The notes beneath the pieces are model-generated. The model was not told where the DNA came from. It did no database searches and saw nothing but the letters and a program-made list of their open reading frames with translations. The position numbers and the translations under genes are program-made. This document shows positions 8,780-16,714 of a stretch of 64,000 bases of DNA, piece by piece (position 1 is the stretch's first letter; each line of letters begins with the position of its first letter). The DNA comes from Methylorubrum extorquens (GTDB taxonomy: Bacteria; Pseudomonadota; Alphaproteobacteria; Rhizobiales; Beijerinckiaceae), in the NCBI RefSeq assembly GCF_024169925.1, contig NZ_JALJXF010000001.1:3850001-3914000 (forward strand). The letters are read 5' to 3'.

Positions 8780-9292
8780 CTACGGCTTCCGCTTGATGAC
8801 GTTCTTGGCTCCGGATGCCGTCACTTCGGGGTTCGGGGCGCCCTCGCTGCGCGTCCACTCCACGACATGGTCCGCGCCGTTCACCTGTAGCTGCGTGGGT
8901 CCGGCGAGGACGAGCGAGACGCGATTGTTGGCACCCGACGTATCCAGTTTACCGGGGGGGCTGCCGCCGCCCAGCGTCGCCGTGACGATGTTCTGCGTCA
9001 CACTGACGGTCACATCCTGGGCCCGGCCGCCCTGCACCGTGTTGTCCATACCGGAGACGAAGAGCGCCCGTCCCTCTTCGAAACTCACCTTGTGCTTCGA
9101 CCCGTGCACGGAGATGAGCCCGCATCGTCCGGTCAGCGCGATCTCATTCTCCGCGCCATAGACCCCTACGTCCTTCCCGTGACAGTCGACATCGCGACTG
9201 ATCCCGACGCCTTCGATGGTCAGTTCATCGGCTTGTGCGATGCCCAAGGGAGCCATCGCCGCAGCGAGGATCAGGGGTAGAAGACGCGGCAT
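8780..9292 (-). CDS. Exported DUF3060-type protein
   Basis: 170 residues with a signal peptide (MPRLLPLILAAAMAPLGIAQA). The mature part is a repetitive beta-rich protein with short G-x-x-N/H-x-V units (GAENEIALTG, GSKHKVSF, GMDNTVQGG, GANNRVSLVL, GADHVVEW, GAKNVIKR), matching the DUF3060 family of exported beta-solenoid-like proteins. The repeats suggest a stacked right-handed fold with an exposed face. No catalytic residues are visible, so a cell-envelope or adhesive role is only a guess. It lies downstream of no obvious partner and is probably monocistronic. Confidence 0.8.
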   Translation of the reverse strand: MPRLLPLILAAAMAPLGIAQADELTIEGVGISRDVDCHGKDVGVYGAENEIALTGRCGLISVHGSKHKVSFEEGRALFVSGMDNTVQGGRAQDVTVSVTQNIVTATLGGGSPPGKLDTSGANNRVSLVLAGPTQLQVNGADHVVEWTRSEGAPNPEVTASGAKNVIKRKP

Positions 9293-9491
9293 CGAACCAT
9301 CCTAGGCATTGTTCGGGATGCCGTAGAGAGCAAACCGGTCAAGCCACGTCAAACGGTCGCGTTGAGGATGCGTCCGGGCTGTCAGGCTCCATGTCCTTCA
9401 TTCGGGCGGCGAGGTGGATTGAGCTTTCACGGGATCCGCCCCGGCACGATGGGCCGCATCCTGAAGGGCTGCGCGGGCCGAATGATCCGCT

Positions 9492-9725
9492 TCAACGGGC
9501 GGCAGGAGCGGGGTTCGGCTGCGGATTGCCGGAATTCTGGGCCTCGGGAGACGGCGTCGGCTGCTGTTGTGGCGGGCTTCCCGGCTGTCCCTCGTTGAGG
9601 GTTTGGTTGGCCTCGGTCTGAAGCTTGTCGGCGGTCTGTTGGCTGATGAGCCCGTAGGAGACGGCCGCGGCGAGCGCCACGGCGATGACGGCGCCGAGCA
9701 GGGTTCTCTTAAGCTTGTCCGGCAT
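9492..9725 (-). CDS. Small membrane-anchored Gln/Pro-rich protein, unknown function
   Basis: 77 residues from ATG at 9725 (MPDKLKRTLLGAV), chosen because GGGAGGG lies 9 nt upstream; a longer frame to 9827 exists but its extra residues look non-coding. One N-terminal transmembrane segment (LLGAVIAVALAAAVSYGLI) is followed by a short helix (QQTADKLQTEANQTL) and a low-complexity tail rich in Pro, Gln, Asn and Ala. It is likely anchored in the inner membrane with the tail in the periplasm. No family was recognised. Confidence 0.6.
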   Translation of the reverse strand: MPDKLKRTLLGAVIAVALAAAVSYGLISQQTADKLQTEANQTLNEGQPGSPPQQQPTPSPEAQNSGNPQPNPAPAAR

Positions 9726-10056
9726 CGGCGGCGGCCCTCCCATCGGCGCGGCGGTGAGCGCGCCCTCTCGGCGAGAGAACAGGAGGCGGGACGATGCGTT
9801 CCGGTTGTCGCGATGGCGGATCGGCACCGGACCTCAGAGGGCTGGATCGAACACCCGCAAGACACGGCCAGAGGCCGGAATTCGAAGCTATTTCGCCGTA
9901 AAACTCAGGACTTCGGCAAATTTTTTCGGCGGCTCACACAGGACTATCTTTATGTGCCTCAAAAGCGCAGGATGATCTCACCATCGGAAGAGCAATCCTC
10001 AGGCTCCGATGGCTGAGGACATATGTGTCCCCGCCTGGATCACACAGGCGGAGATC

Positions 10057-10305
10057 ATGACCAATCTTATTCAAATGAGCGAACACGGCGGCGCGTCGTC
10101 GTCCTATCGTCTCTATGATGTCGGAAGCACCGGTGCCGAAGGGCCCGGACGCTTTATTCGCGCCAGGACCGACCCCGAAGCGAAGGCGCATGCCTTGGCG
10201 CTCCTCAACGATCATCCCATCGAACTTTGGGACAGGACGCGCTTCATCGCTCGCTACTGGCCGGGAAATCTTCCGATGGCGGTCTCGGTGAAGGCTTCTC
10301 ACTAG
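10057..10305 (+). CDS. Small conserved-looking protein, unknown function
   Basis: 82 residues from ATG at 10057 (MTNLIQMSEHGG), with GGAG close upstream; the frame is open from 10009. Composition is normal for a soluble protein, with the segment RARTDPEAKAHALALLNDHPIELWDRTRFIARY resembling small uncharacterised proteins common in Methylobacterium and relatives. It has no signal peptide, no membrane segment and no catalytic motif. A small basic protein gene follows 47 nt downstream on the same strand. Function unknown; it could be regulatory. Confidence 0.6.
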   Translation: MTNLIQMSEHGGASSSYRLYDVGSTGAEGPGRFIRARTDPEAKAHALALLNDHPIELWDRTRFIARYWPGNLPMAVSVKASH

Positions 10306-10352
10306 CCGCGGCACGCCTTTCTACCGCACGTGAACCCGAAGGAGCCATCGAC

Positions 10353-10481
10353 ATGGCCACCGAGAAGAAACGCGGCAACCGCGAAACGAAGAAGCCGAAG
10401 AAGTCGGCCACGAAGGTGATCGCGGCTGCGCCCTCCACCAAGAACCTCGTCTCCGCGGCTGTGAAATCCGCCGGCCGCTGA
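10353..10481 (+). CDS. Small Lys-rich basic protein
   Basis: A 42-residue protein (MATEKKRGNRETKKPKKSA...) with a strong GAAGGAG ribosome site 9 nt before the ATG. Lys/Arg dominate the first half and the C-terminal half is Ala/Ser/Val-rich. The high charge suggests nucleic-acid binding or a stress-related disordered protein. Similar short KK/PKK proteins are common in this bacterial group. It may share a transcript with the gene at 10057. Start and reality are supported mainly by the ribosome binding site and the amino-acid pattern. Confidence 0.6.
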   Translation: MATEKKRGNRETKKPKKSATKVIAAAPSTKNLVSAAVKSAGR

Positions 10482-10490
10482 TCTTTCGAT

Positions 10491-10616
10491 CCACACGCTA
10501 TGGTACGTCCCCAGAGGACGAAGGCGTGTGGTCTGTCTGCTCGATATTGGACTCCGGCGATCCAACACGTTGGTGTCGCGAGACCATCGTCCTGGATATC
10601 GGATCCAGGACGATGG
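10491..10616. repeat. Tandem hairpins in intergenic DNA
   Basis: The first inverted repeat has outer arms CCACACGC (10491) and GCGTGTGG (ending 10531), with a nested GTCC/GGAC pairing. A second is a perfect 14-bp inverted repeat, CCATCGTCCTGGAT (10584-10597) and ATCCAGGACGATGG (10603-10616), with a 5-nt loop. There is no T-tract, so neither looks like a simple terminator. This lies in the 364-nt gap between the Lys-rich gene and the QLDLF protein gene. Confidence 0.7.
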
Positions 10617-10737
10617 CCTATCCCCTTGTTTGTGCATCGTCTTTTTCCGAAAGCCGGCGACCACCTTTCGGGACGAAGCTTTAGAGCCGTATTCGACCTG
10701 ATTGCATCAGGCCGGCGTCTCTCGATTCTTGTTTTGA

Positions 10738-10783
10738 AGCGCATTCTTTCGACGAACCGGTTTCCACTTCGCCGGAATGCGCT
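10738..10783. repeat. Rhizobiales-type dispersed palindrome
   Basis: The arms AGCGCATTC (10738-10746) and GAATGCGCT (10775-10783) enclose a core containing AACCGGTTTCCACTTCGCCG. The core AACCGGTTTCCACTT flanked by GC-rich palindromic arms is the recognisable form of an abundant intergenic repeat in Rhizobiales genomes. Only one copy was seen in this window. Confidence 0.7.
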
Positions 10784-10845
10784 CTCCACAGCGCTCGGCC
10801 CATCCGGGCTCGACGCGGCCGGTCAAGCTATGCAAGCCTTGGCCG

Positions 10846-11286
10846 GTGTCGATCACCAAGCCCGAACTTTCCGCGTTGCTTGCCAGCGCGCATCGCGTGC
10901 CGGAGCGTGAGCGCATCGCGGGGTTCCTGCGCGACCCAGCGACTGAGATCATCGATAACCCGTTCTCGGCCACCCGGGCCGCTGCGGCGCGCAACATCTG
11001 GGCCGGCCGGAGTTTCGACTTCCGCGTCATGGGCGTCGAGGCCGCCGGCCTGTCGGATCTGCTGAGCGCGCTGGCCGAACTTCCGGCCTCGGAACCGCTC
11101 GTCGAGGAAGTCGCCCGCTCCGGTCCGCACACCGCGTCGATCGTGCTGAGTGGAGACCGCAGCCGCATCGTCGGCGTGGCCCTCTACGGCAGGCCCGGCA
11201 CCGCGCTCCCACGCTTCGTCGCACGCCGCCCCCGCCGCCGCGCCGCGGCCTCGACCCAGCTCGACCTGTTCGCCGATGCGGGATGA
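10846..11286 (+). CDS. Unknown protein with C-terminal QLDLF clamp-binding-like motif
   Basis: 146 residues from GTG at 10846 (reading VSITKPELSALL); the frame opens at 10777, but the extra N-terminus overlaps a dispersed repeat. The body is soluble, with an Arg-rich stretch (FVARRPRRRAAA) leading to TQLDLFADAG at the extreme C-terminus. QLDLF (residues 138-142) matches the consensus QL[S/D]LF used to bind the DNA polymerase III beta clamp. A role in replication or repair is therefore possible but is inference from one motif. The start codon lacks a clear ribosome site. A long frame on the opposite strand here is judged a shadow. Confidence 0.6.
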   Translation: MSITKPELSALLASAHRVPERERIAGFLRDPATEIIDNPFSATRAAAARNIWAGRSFDFRVMGVEAAGLSDLLSALAELPASEPLVEEVARSGPHTASIVLSGDRSRIVGVALYGRPGTALPRFVARRPRRRAAASTQLDLFADAG

Positions 11287-11348
11287 GGCGCCTACGCTCC
11301 CGCAGCTTCGCTGAAAGCCGGTTCGCCCGCCCGATCCCGGCCGAAGCG

Positions 11349-12419
11349 TCAACCCGTCATCCGCGGACGCGGGAGCGGCCCAACTCCTCTGCCCGGCAAC
11401 GTTTTGCGCGAGAACCCCGCGCCTGCGAGCGAGAACGGTCGCCGGAACCGGTGAGCGGCCACCAGGACGACTCCCATCAGCGTCCCGGCCAGCACGTCCG
11501 GCCCGTAGTGTCCGCCCGCGCCGAGCGTGGCGACGATGATCGCGGCGTTGAGGAGAAGCGCGAGCGGTCCGATCACCGGCACCGGGGCGAGCGCCCAGGC
11601 GGTGAGGACCGCGAGGCAGGCGTGGAACGAGGGGAAGGTGACGAGGCCGCGGATCTCCGAGAGCGCGATCGTCGGCAGCGTTCCGTCGCGCAGGGCATAC
11701 AGCGCGTCGAGATGCCAGAGGGCTCCGACCGTTTCGAGATGCCCCTGCGGATAGGCGTTCGGCTCGTAATAGGCGTAGGGCCCGATCGCGGGAAACAAGG
11801 CCGAGACCGCGATGGAGGCGAGCAGCGCGAGGCTGAACAGGCGGGCATAGGCCCAGAGCCGCGCGACCCGTGACACCGCACTCAAGGCGATGACGACGAG
11901 CCCAACCTGAGGCCCGCTGGAATGGTAGGCCAGCGCCAGCCACCAGGACAGGTGCGGATGCGCGGCAAGACCGTCGACCCAGCCGCGCCAATCGAAGCCC
12001 ATGGCCGCCTCGACCCGCGCGAGGGCGGGATCGGCGAACGGCAGCGCCAGGGTGGCTCCCAGATAATGCAGCACAGCCGCCGCCGTGGTGAAGGCGGCCA
12101 GATAGGCGCTCGACAGGGCCATGGCCCGCAGCTTGGGCTCCGGCTTGACGGCACTGAACAGGAGGGCAAGCCCGAGCAGGACGGTCACCGAACCGAGCAC
12201 CGCAAACAGGCCGGTCCAAGCGACACCGATCCCGACGATCGCAAGCCAGAGGGCGTCGAGGAGAGTCAGGACGCCGACGAGGGCCCAGAACCAGGGGCCG
12301 GGCGCCGCGAGTCCCGCACTCAGCCGTCGGAGACGCGGGCCGTCCGATGCGTCGCACGGTGTGTCGGCCCGCGCGTCAGCCTTGCGTAAGCCGGCCCATC
12401 GTTCCTCGTCGAGCAGCAT
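11349..12419 (-). CDS. PAP2-family membrane phosphatase/phosphotransferase
   Basis: 356 residues from ATG at 12419 (MLLDEERWAG), chosen for the GAGAGGAA site 10 nt upstream; ATG at 12449 is an alternative. Several transmembrane helices are visible. The PAP2 motifs are FPSFHACLAVLTAWAL (S-x-H) and GGHYGPDVLAG (H...D) in the C-terminal half, with a possible first motif that is weaker. The spacing resembles the subgroup related to inositolphosphoryl-ceramide synthases and bacterial lipid phosphatases. It probably acts on a lipid phosphate at the inner membrane. It ends 62 nt from the convergent QLDLF-protein gene. Confidence 0.85.
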   Translation of the reverse strand: MLLDEERWAGLRKADARADTPCDASDGPRLRRLSAGLAAPGPWFWALVGVLTLLDALWLAIVGIGVAWTGLFAVLGSVTVLLGLALLFSAVKPEPKLRAMALSSAYLAAFTTAAAVLHYLGATLALPFADPALARVEAAMGFDWRGWVDGLAAHPHLSWWLALAYHSSGPQVGLVVIALSAVSRVARLWAYARLFSLALLASIAVSALFPAIGPYAYYEPNAYPQGHLETVGALWHLDALYALRDGTLPTIALSEIRGLVTFPSFHACLAVLTAWALAPVPVIGPLALLLNAAIIVATLGAGGHYGPDVLAGTLMGVVLVAAHRFRRPFSLAGAGFSRKTLPGRGVGPLPRPRMTG

Positions 12420-12509
12420 CCGTCGGTCGTTCCTCTCACCCGGCAACATTCGGCCGGCCCCGGACGGGAAGACGCAGCAGCGCGCGTTTTGTTCGGCTGG
12501 CCAGCGAGT

Positions 12510-13757
12510 TCAGGCGGAGGGGATGCTGGCGCGAGCCTCGGCGCCGGCCTGCCGGTTCGCGTTCGCGGCGGGCATGAAACTCTCGACCCGGTTGCGGCCC
12601 TCGTTCTTGGCCGCATAAAGCGCGAAATCGGCAGCCTTCAACAGGTCGCAGGCCTGAATGCCGAAATCGCGCGTCCGCCCCCGCGCGGCGGTGGTGCCGA
12701 CGCTCACGGTGACCGGCGTCCCTGCAGGCAGGCCGGGATGGCGGATGGCGAGATCCGTGACGGCCGCGCGGATCGCCTCACCGGCCGCCCGCGCCGCGGA
12801 CGGTTCGGCGTCCGGCAACAGGGCCACGAACTCCTCCCCGCCGTAGCGTGCGGCCAGACCGCCACGGGCCGCGATGGAGGCCTGTAGCGCCCCCGCCACC
12901 GCCACAAGGCAAAGGTCCCCCTCCGCGTGCCCGGCGGTGTCGTTCAGGAGCTTGAAATGATCGAGGTCGATGAGGATGACGCCGAGCCACGCATCCCGCT
13001 CGCCGGCGAGGGCCCATGCCGCCTCCAGGCGCTCCGAGAAGTGGCGACGGTTGGACAGGGCCGTGAGCGAGTCGGTTTCCGAGAGCGTCGTGAGGCGCGC
13101 ATTGGCGCGGGCGAGCGCCTCGCCCTGAAGCTTCACCCGTAAGCCGATGAGGAAGGTTTTCCGGGCCTCCCATTCCCGTGAGTAGCAGAGCTTCAGCGGC
13201 ACTAGGATCAGCCCGGAAACCAGCAGGGGCAGGCCGTTGCGCTCCGCGTTGCACAGTCCGAACGCCAGAACGAGGCCGCCATAGAGGGCAAACGAGGCAC
13301 CGCAGAACCACAGGCAGTGCCGGAACGGCATCGGCGCGATCAGCCCCACCACCAGCGGAACGATGGTGGCGATGATGATGTAGACGTCGGCATGCGGGGC
13401 GGGCGCGAGACGGGCGCTGTTGAGGACGACGACGATATCGACGAGCGCCGTGGCGAGGACGGCCGCGGAGATCCGCACCATCGTCGGCCGTCCCCGCAGG
13501 GAGACGATCGCCGCCAGCGCCACCGGGCAGAAGACGCCGAGCGTCATGGCCAGGGGCACGACGAACCCCTCAGGACCAAAGACTTCGCGGTCCATGACAA
13601 GGGAAAGGACGTTGAACAGGGTGAAGACAGCGAGCCAGGACTGCACGTAGCGTCCGCACTGCCGGTCGGTCTCGGCACGGTACTGCGCTTCGAGCGCGTC
13701 CGGAAACTTGAGCCGGTACCAGGGGCGGCTCAGGCCGGCTTCGATCGGCTGTAGCAT
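12510..13757 (-). CDS. Membrane-bound GGDEF diguanylate cyclase
   Basis: 415 residues. Residues about 45-210 contain a bundle of hydrophobic helices (membrane sensor). The C-terminal GGDEF domain begins at LTTLSETDSLTALSNRRHF and has the active-site variant GGEEF in RYGGEEFVALLPDAEP, plus LIDLDHFKLLND for metal binding. It should make cyclic di-GMP from two GTP. The usual RxxD allosteric I-site just before GGEEF is absent (RGGL is found instead), so product inhibition may be lost. It is upstream of the PAP2 gene on the same strand with about 90 nt between. The signal sensed is unknown. Confidence 0.9.
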   Translation of the reverse strand: MLQPIEAGLSRPWYRLKFPDALEAQYRAETDRQCGRYVQSWLAVFTLFNVLSLVMDREVFGPEGFVVPLAMTLGVFCPVALAAIVSLRGRPTMVRISAAVLATALVDIVVVLNSARLAPAPHADVYIIIATIVPLVVGLIAPMPFRHCLWFCGASFALYGGLVLAFGLCNAERNGLPLLVSGLILVPLKLCYSREWEARKTFLIGLRVKLQGEALARANARLTTLSETDSLTALSNRRHFSERLEAAWALAGERDAWLGVILIDLDHFKLLNDTAGHAEGDLCLVAVAGALQASIAARGGLAARYGGEEFVALLPDAEPSAARAAGEAIRAAVTDLAIRHPGLPAGTPVTVSVGTTAARGRTRDFGIQACDLLKAADFALYAAKNEGRNRVESFMPAANANRQAGAEARASIPSA

Positions 13758-13852
13758 CGATGCGCCAAGTCAAGCCTCTGCTGCGCAAGTGTTAGCGTAC
13801 CGGAACGCGATTTCTCAATGCTTAATGCCGGCCTGGGAGGAGACGGCCGGCT

Positions 13853-14230
13853 TCATCCGGGCGGCGATGACACTGGGTCCCCCGCAGCTCCGTAGCCGCG
13901 CTTGGCCGCTTCCCGGTTGACGATGCCGAAGCGGAGGACCGTCTCCTCCAGGTAATCGACCGCCCTGACGAGTTGGCGGCGCGCCCGGTCCCACTCCTCC
14001 GCGTCGGCATCGCCGGAGGTCTCGGCCAGGGTGACGGAGGCGATCAGCACACGGTCGCGCTCATCCTCGATCCGCCGGTCGCGCTCGACATGGCCCCGCA
14101 CGTCGGCATCAAAGGATGCGATGACCGCCCAGGGGAAGTCGTCCTTCCGTCCACGCGCCGGAAAGGCGGCCGCGAGCCGCCGGGCCTCACCGGCCGCCCC
14201 GCGCACGAGATCCGCCAAGCTCACCGCCAT
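13853..14230 (-). CDS. Small helical protein, unknown function
   Basis: 125 residues from ATG at 14230 (MAVSLADLVRGAAG), selected because GAGGAGG stands about 9 nt upstream; the frame extends to 14467 but the extension is low-quality. It is predicted almost wholly helical and charged (ADVRGHVERDRRIEDERDRVLIASV, then RRQLVRAVDYLEETVLRFGIV). There is no signal peptide or membrane helix. No family was recognised. It lies upstream of the diguanylate cyclase gene on the same strand, 95 nt away, and might be co-transcribed with it. Confidence 0.65.
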   Translation of the reverse strand: MAVSLADLVRGAAGEARRLAAAFPARGRKDDFPWAVIASFDADVRGHVERDRRIEDERDRVLIASVTLAETSGDADAEEWDRARRQLVRAVDYLEETVLRFGIVNREAAKRGYGAAGDPVSSPPG

Positions 14231-14865
14231 CGTCCGACCCTCCTCGCCCTGAGGTCGGCACGACGCCTCACCCCTGCTCGGGCAAACGTCTGCCGCGACG
14301 ATCCCGTTCGCCGGCAAGGATACGGGTCGCGTCCCGACGCACCGTCTGGATCGCGCATCCTCTCCGCGTGCCGGCATCCGATGCTTGGCGGACAGCAAGC
14401 AGCGCGGAATGGGACCGCCCTCTACGCTTGCCTCTACGCTTGCGCCCGCCGAACGGTTTGGGGGCATCGCCGCCCGGTGGGCGCAAGCGACCGGGAGGCG
14501 AGCCTACCAGCGCGGCAAGGATAGGGCCGGCGTGCCGTTCCGACAGGGGGCAGCCGGCATGCGCGTTGGCGAGTGCGTCGGAACGGCCGTTCTTGGTTAA
14601 GAAACCTGAAACGGGACCTGCGGCGACGGGCGCGGCACCGGCATGTCGCCGCGGCATGCTACCGGCCACGAAAAGGGCATAAGCCATGCTTTAGGTCGTC
14701 CGACGGACGCTCGCTCCCCTGTCGAAGCCCTTCGGGGCGGGAGGGATCGGGCATTTCGTCCATCACGTGAGCGACAGACACGTGAGCGTCTTCGGCAGAG
14801 CAATCGCCGACGCCTCCTCAGGGGATTCCTCCGCGAGCAGAGCGTCGAAAACCCATGGTATTTCG
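14231..14865. other. Long divergent intergenic region
   Basis: 635 nt between two divergent genes. Frames here are Arg/Pro-rich shadows without motifs. It should hold both promoters, but I could not define boxes with confidence. No repeat family or RNA gene was recognised. Confidence 0.5.
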
Positions 14866-15405
14866 ATGAGACGAACGGGATTTCTCGGTCTTAGCGTCAT
14901 CGTCCTCGCCGCATTCGGCGTCGGAGACATCGGCGCGGGCCATGCCAGCGAAAGCGTGAGCGGTCGGCCGCGGATCCTGAACGGCGATACGCTGGTCGTC
15001 AGCGGACGTGTCGTCGGCCTCTACGGCGTGGCGGCACCTGGACTCAAACAGTCCTGCCTCAACGCCAAGGGCCACGGCTATGCCTGCGGCGCCCACTCGG
15101 CCAACGCGCTGGCCGCCCACCTGAAGGATGCCACCGTCACCTGCCAGATCCGCGAAACGGACAGTTACGGCCGCGCGCTCTCCGTCTGCCATCGTGACAA
15201 GGAAGACCTGAGCGCCTGGATGGCGGAGAAGGGCCTCGCCATGGCCGAGCGCAACCAGCGGGCCGCTTATGTCGGTGCCGAGACGGTTGCCTGGGGCAAG
15301 CGTCTCGGCCTGTGGGCGGGCTCCTTCGAGGATCCGACCGGACGGCCGCGGACGAACTACTCGAAGGCCAACACCGTGGCCGACGCTCACCCCGAGACGC
15401 ACTGA
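14866..15405 (+). CDS. Exported SNase-fold protein, probably catalytically inactive
   Basis: 179 residues from ATG at 14866 (MRRTGFLGLS), giving a signal peptide with cleavage near GHAS. The body follows the staphylococcal nuclease (thermonuclease) pattern: ILNGDTLVVSG, VVGLYGVAAPGLKQ, ETDSYGRALSVC, LSAWMAEKGLAMA and AWGKRLGLW. Compared with the nuclease, the first catalytic Arg is Gly51, the catalytic Glu of the APE motif is Gly59, and Asp40 is Ala56. Only the Arg of YGR (Arg103) and one metal-site Asp (Asp41) remain. Several Cys (64, 74, 93, 108) could form disulfides. It is likely a binding or structural SNase-like protein in the periplasm rather than an active nuclease. Confidence 0.78.
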   Translation: MRRTGFLGLSVIVLAAFGVGDIGAGHASESVSGRPRILNGDTLVVSGRVVGLYGVAAPGLKQSCLNAKGHGYACGAHSANALAAHLKDATVTCQIRETDSYGRALSVCHRDKEDLSAWMAEKGLAMAERNQRAAYVGAETVAWGKRLGLWAGSFEDPTGRPRTNYSKANTVADAHPETH

Positions 15406-15710
15406 AAAGAGCCGCCGATTCGCCCCCGAAGCGGGACGGCTTCGGCGCGGCGCCTGGACCGGTCCGGTTGCAGGCATGGGCCGACAACGGTGTGCATCCG
15501 CACGGAAGCGGTGGCCGCCCGGTCGCTGCGCCGCTTGCGACCGGCTCGGTCCGGTGCCACCTAGGTGTCTCCGGGCGCGCGGACGGTGCGGCGGGCGCGT
15601 GGCCTCGGTGATATCCCCGAGGGACCCCCTTTCAGCCTCGTCCTCCGCGCAGAGCTGCGGCCTCGTGTCCGCACGTTCCGGCGGCCCGCGCCAGGGAGTG
15701 ATAAGAAGTC
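15406..15710. other. Intergenic stretch, nothing recognised
   Basis: 305 nt between the SNase-like gene and the next small exported-protein gene. Frames are Arg-rich and unlike proteins. No tRNA, strong hairpin with T-tract, or known repeat was found. Confidence 0.5.
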
Positions 15711-15992
15711 ATGCGTTGCCCGATCGCCGTCTCCGCCTTCCTGCTTTCCGGCTTCTTGCTCTCCGCTCCCGTCCTCGCTCAGGACGCGGGTAACCATCGG
15801 CTCACTCCGACCGGCCGTACCGTCACCGCGACCGGACAGACCAAGCCGCCGCCGCCGGCGCTGACACAGGGCGACATCTCGCCCGTCTCCCAGGAACAGA
15901 TGCTCAAGGCCCAGCGCGCCGCGCAGGCGCGCGACAAGGCTTGGGACGCCAAGATGAACAAGACCATGGGCTCGATCTGCAAGGGCTGCTGA
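15711..15992 (+). CDS. Small exported protein with C-terminal CxxC
   Basis: 93 residues. The signal peptide is MRCPIAVSAFLLSGFLLSA, with likely cleavage after VLA. The mature part is short and hydrophilic (TPTGRTVTATGQTKPPPPALTQGD), then a helical segment (SQEQMLKAQRAAQARDKAWDAKMNK) and a final GSICKGC. The terminal CKGC is a CxxC pair that could bind metal or be redox-active once exported. It lies directly upstream of the spc ribosomal operon on the same strand, but 353 nt separate it from rplN, so it is probably independent. No family was recognised. Confidence 0.7.
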   Translation: MRCPIAVSAFLLSGFLLSAPVLAQDAGNHRLTPTGRTVTATGQTKPPPPALTQGDISPVSQEQMLKAQRAAQARDKAWDAKMNKTMGSICKGC

Positions 15993-16345
15993 CCGGCCCG
16001 GCTCGATCCCTGAGGGACGGCGAAGGACGACGGTCCGGCCGCATTTCGACGACACCGGCGCTCAGCCGTAAAATCCTTCGTGCGCCCCTCCCTCCAGCGG
16101 TCGGCCGGCGCGAATTCACCCGGCTCAGGCTTGCACAGCGCACGCGTCCGTAGTATCGGGCACGCCTTCGCGACAGTCCTTGGGGTGCTCGCATCCCTTC
16201 GTACGCGGTGACCGCGCCGGCGCTCCAACGCCGATAGCGCGGTCTCTTACATGAGCCGGGGACTTCAAATCCCCATCAGGCGTCGTCCGCCGGGCAATAC
16301 CGTCCGTGTGCGGAAACCCGCCTGAAACAAGGAAAGGTCACTCCC
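15993..16345. other. Leader region upstream of rplN
   Basis: 353 nt without a gene. It contains a candidate promoter at 16131-16159 and a short hairpin GGGGA-CTTCAAA-TCCCC at 16258-16274. It occupies the position where rpsQ would normally precede rplN, so it is one side of a rearrangement junction. Confidence 0.6.
16131..16159 (+). promoter_or_regulatory. Candidate promoter of the spc operon
   Basis: TTGCAC (16131-16136) and TATCGG (16154-16159) are separated by 17 nt. Both boxes are only moderate matches to sigma-70 consensus, but spacing is ideal and the site is about 190 nt before rplN. A promoter is needed here because the S10 operon no longer reads into spc. Confidence 0.35.
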
Positions 16346-16714
16346 GTGATCCAGATGCAGACGAATCTGGACGTCGCCGACAATTCGGGTGCGCGCCGCG
16401 TGATGTGCATCAAGGTACTCGGCGGGTCGAAGCGCAAGTATGCCGGCGTCGGCGACATCATCGTCGTCTCCGTCAAGGAGGCGATCCCGCGCGGCCGCGT
16501 GAAGAAGGGCGACGTCATGAAGGCGGTCGTCGTGCGCACCGCCAAGGACGTGAAGCGCGCCGATGGTTCGGTGATCCGCTTCGACAAGAACGCCGCCGTT
16601 CTGATCAACAATCAGAAGGAGCCGGTCGGCACCCGTATCTTCGGACCGGTGCCGCGCGAGCTGCGCGCGCGCAACCACATGAAGATCATCTCGCTCGCTC
16701 CTGAGGTGCTGTGA
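16346..16714 (+). CDS. rplN: 50S ribosomal protein L14
   Basis: 122 residues, starting at GTG 16346 ([21 protein letters not shown]), with GGAAAGG upstream. The text [28 protein letters not shown] and [13 protein letters not shown] is diagnostic of uL14, which sits at the subunit interface near bL19. It is the first gene of the spc block; elsewhere it normally follows rpsQ, which here lies 14 kb away on the other strand. The stop codon overlaps the rplX ATG by one base. Confidence 0.98.
   Translation: MIQMQTNLDVADNSGARRVMCIKVLGGSKRKYAGVGDIIVVSVKEAIPRGRVKKGDVMKAVVVRTAKDVKRADGSVIRFDKNAAVLINNQKEPVGTRIFGPVPRELRARNHMKIISLAPEVL

Noticed and set aside
10828..12357. A 509-codon minus-strand frame covering the QLDLF gene and part of the PAP2 gene
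   Set aside because: It is Arg/Pro/Ala-rich without motifs and overlaps two better-supported genes in other phases.
16258..16274. GGGGA-CTTCAAA-TCCCC stem-loop resembling the anticodon arm of tRNA-Sec (UCA)
   Set aside because: No acceptor stem, D-arm or GGTTCGA T-arm is present around it, so it is only a short hairpin, at most a tRNA-like remnant.
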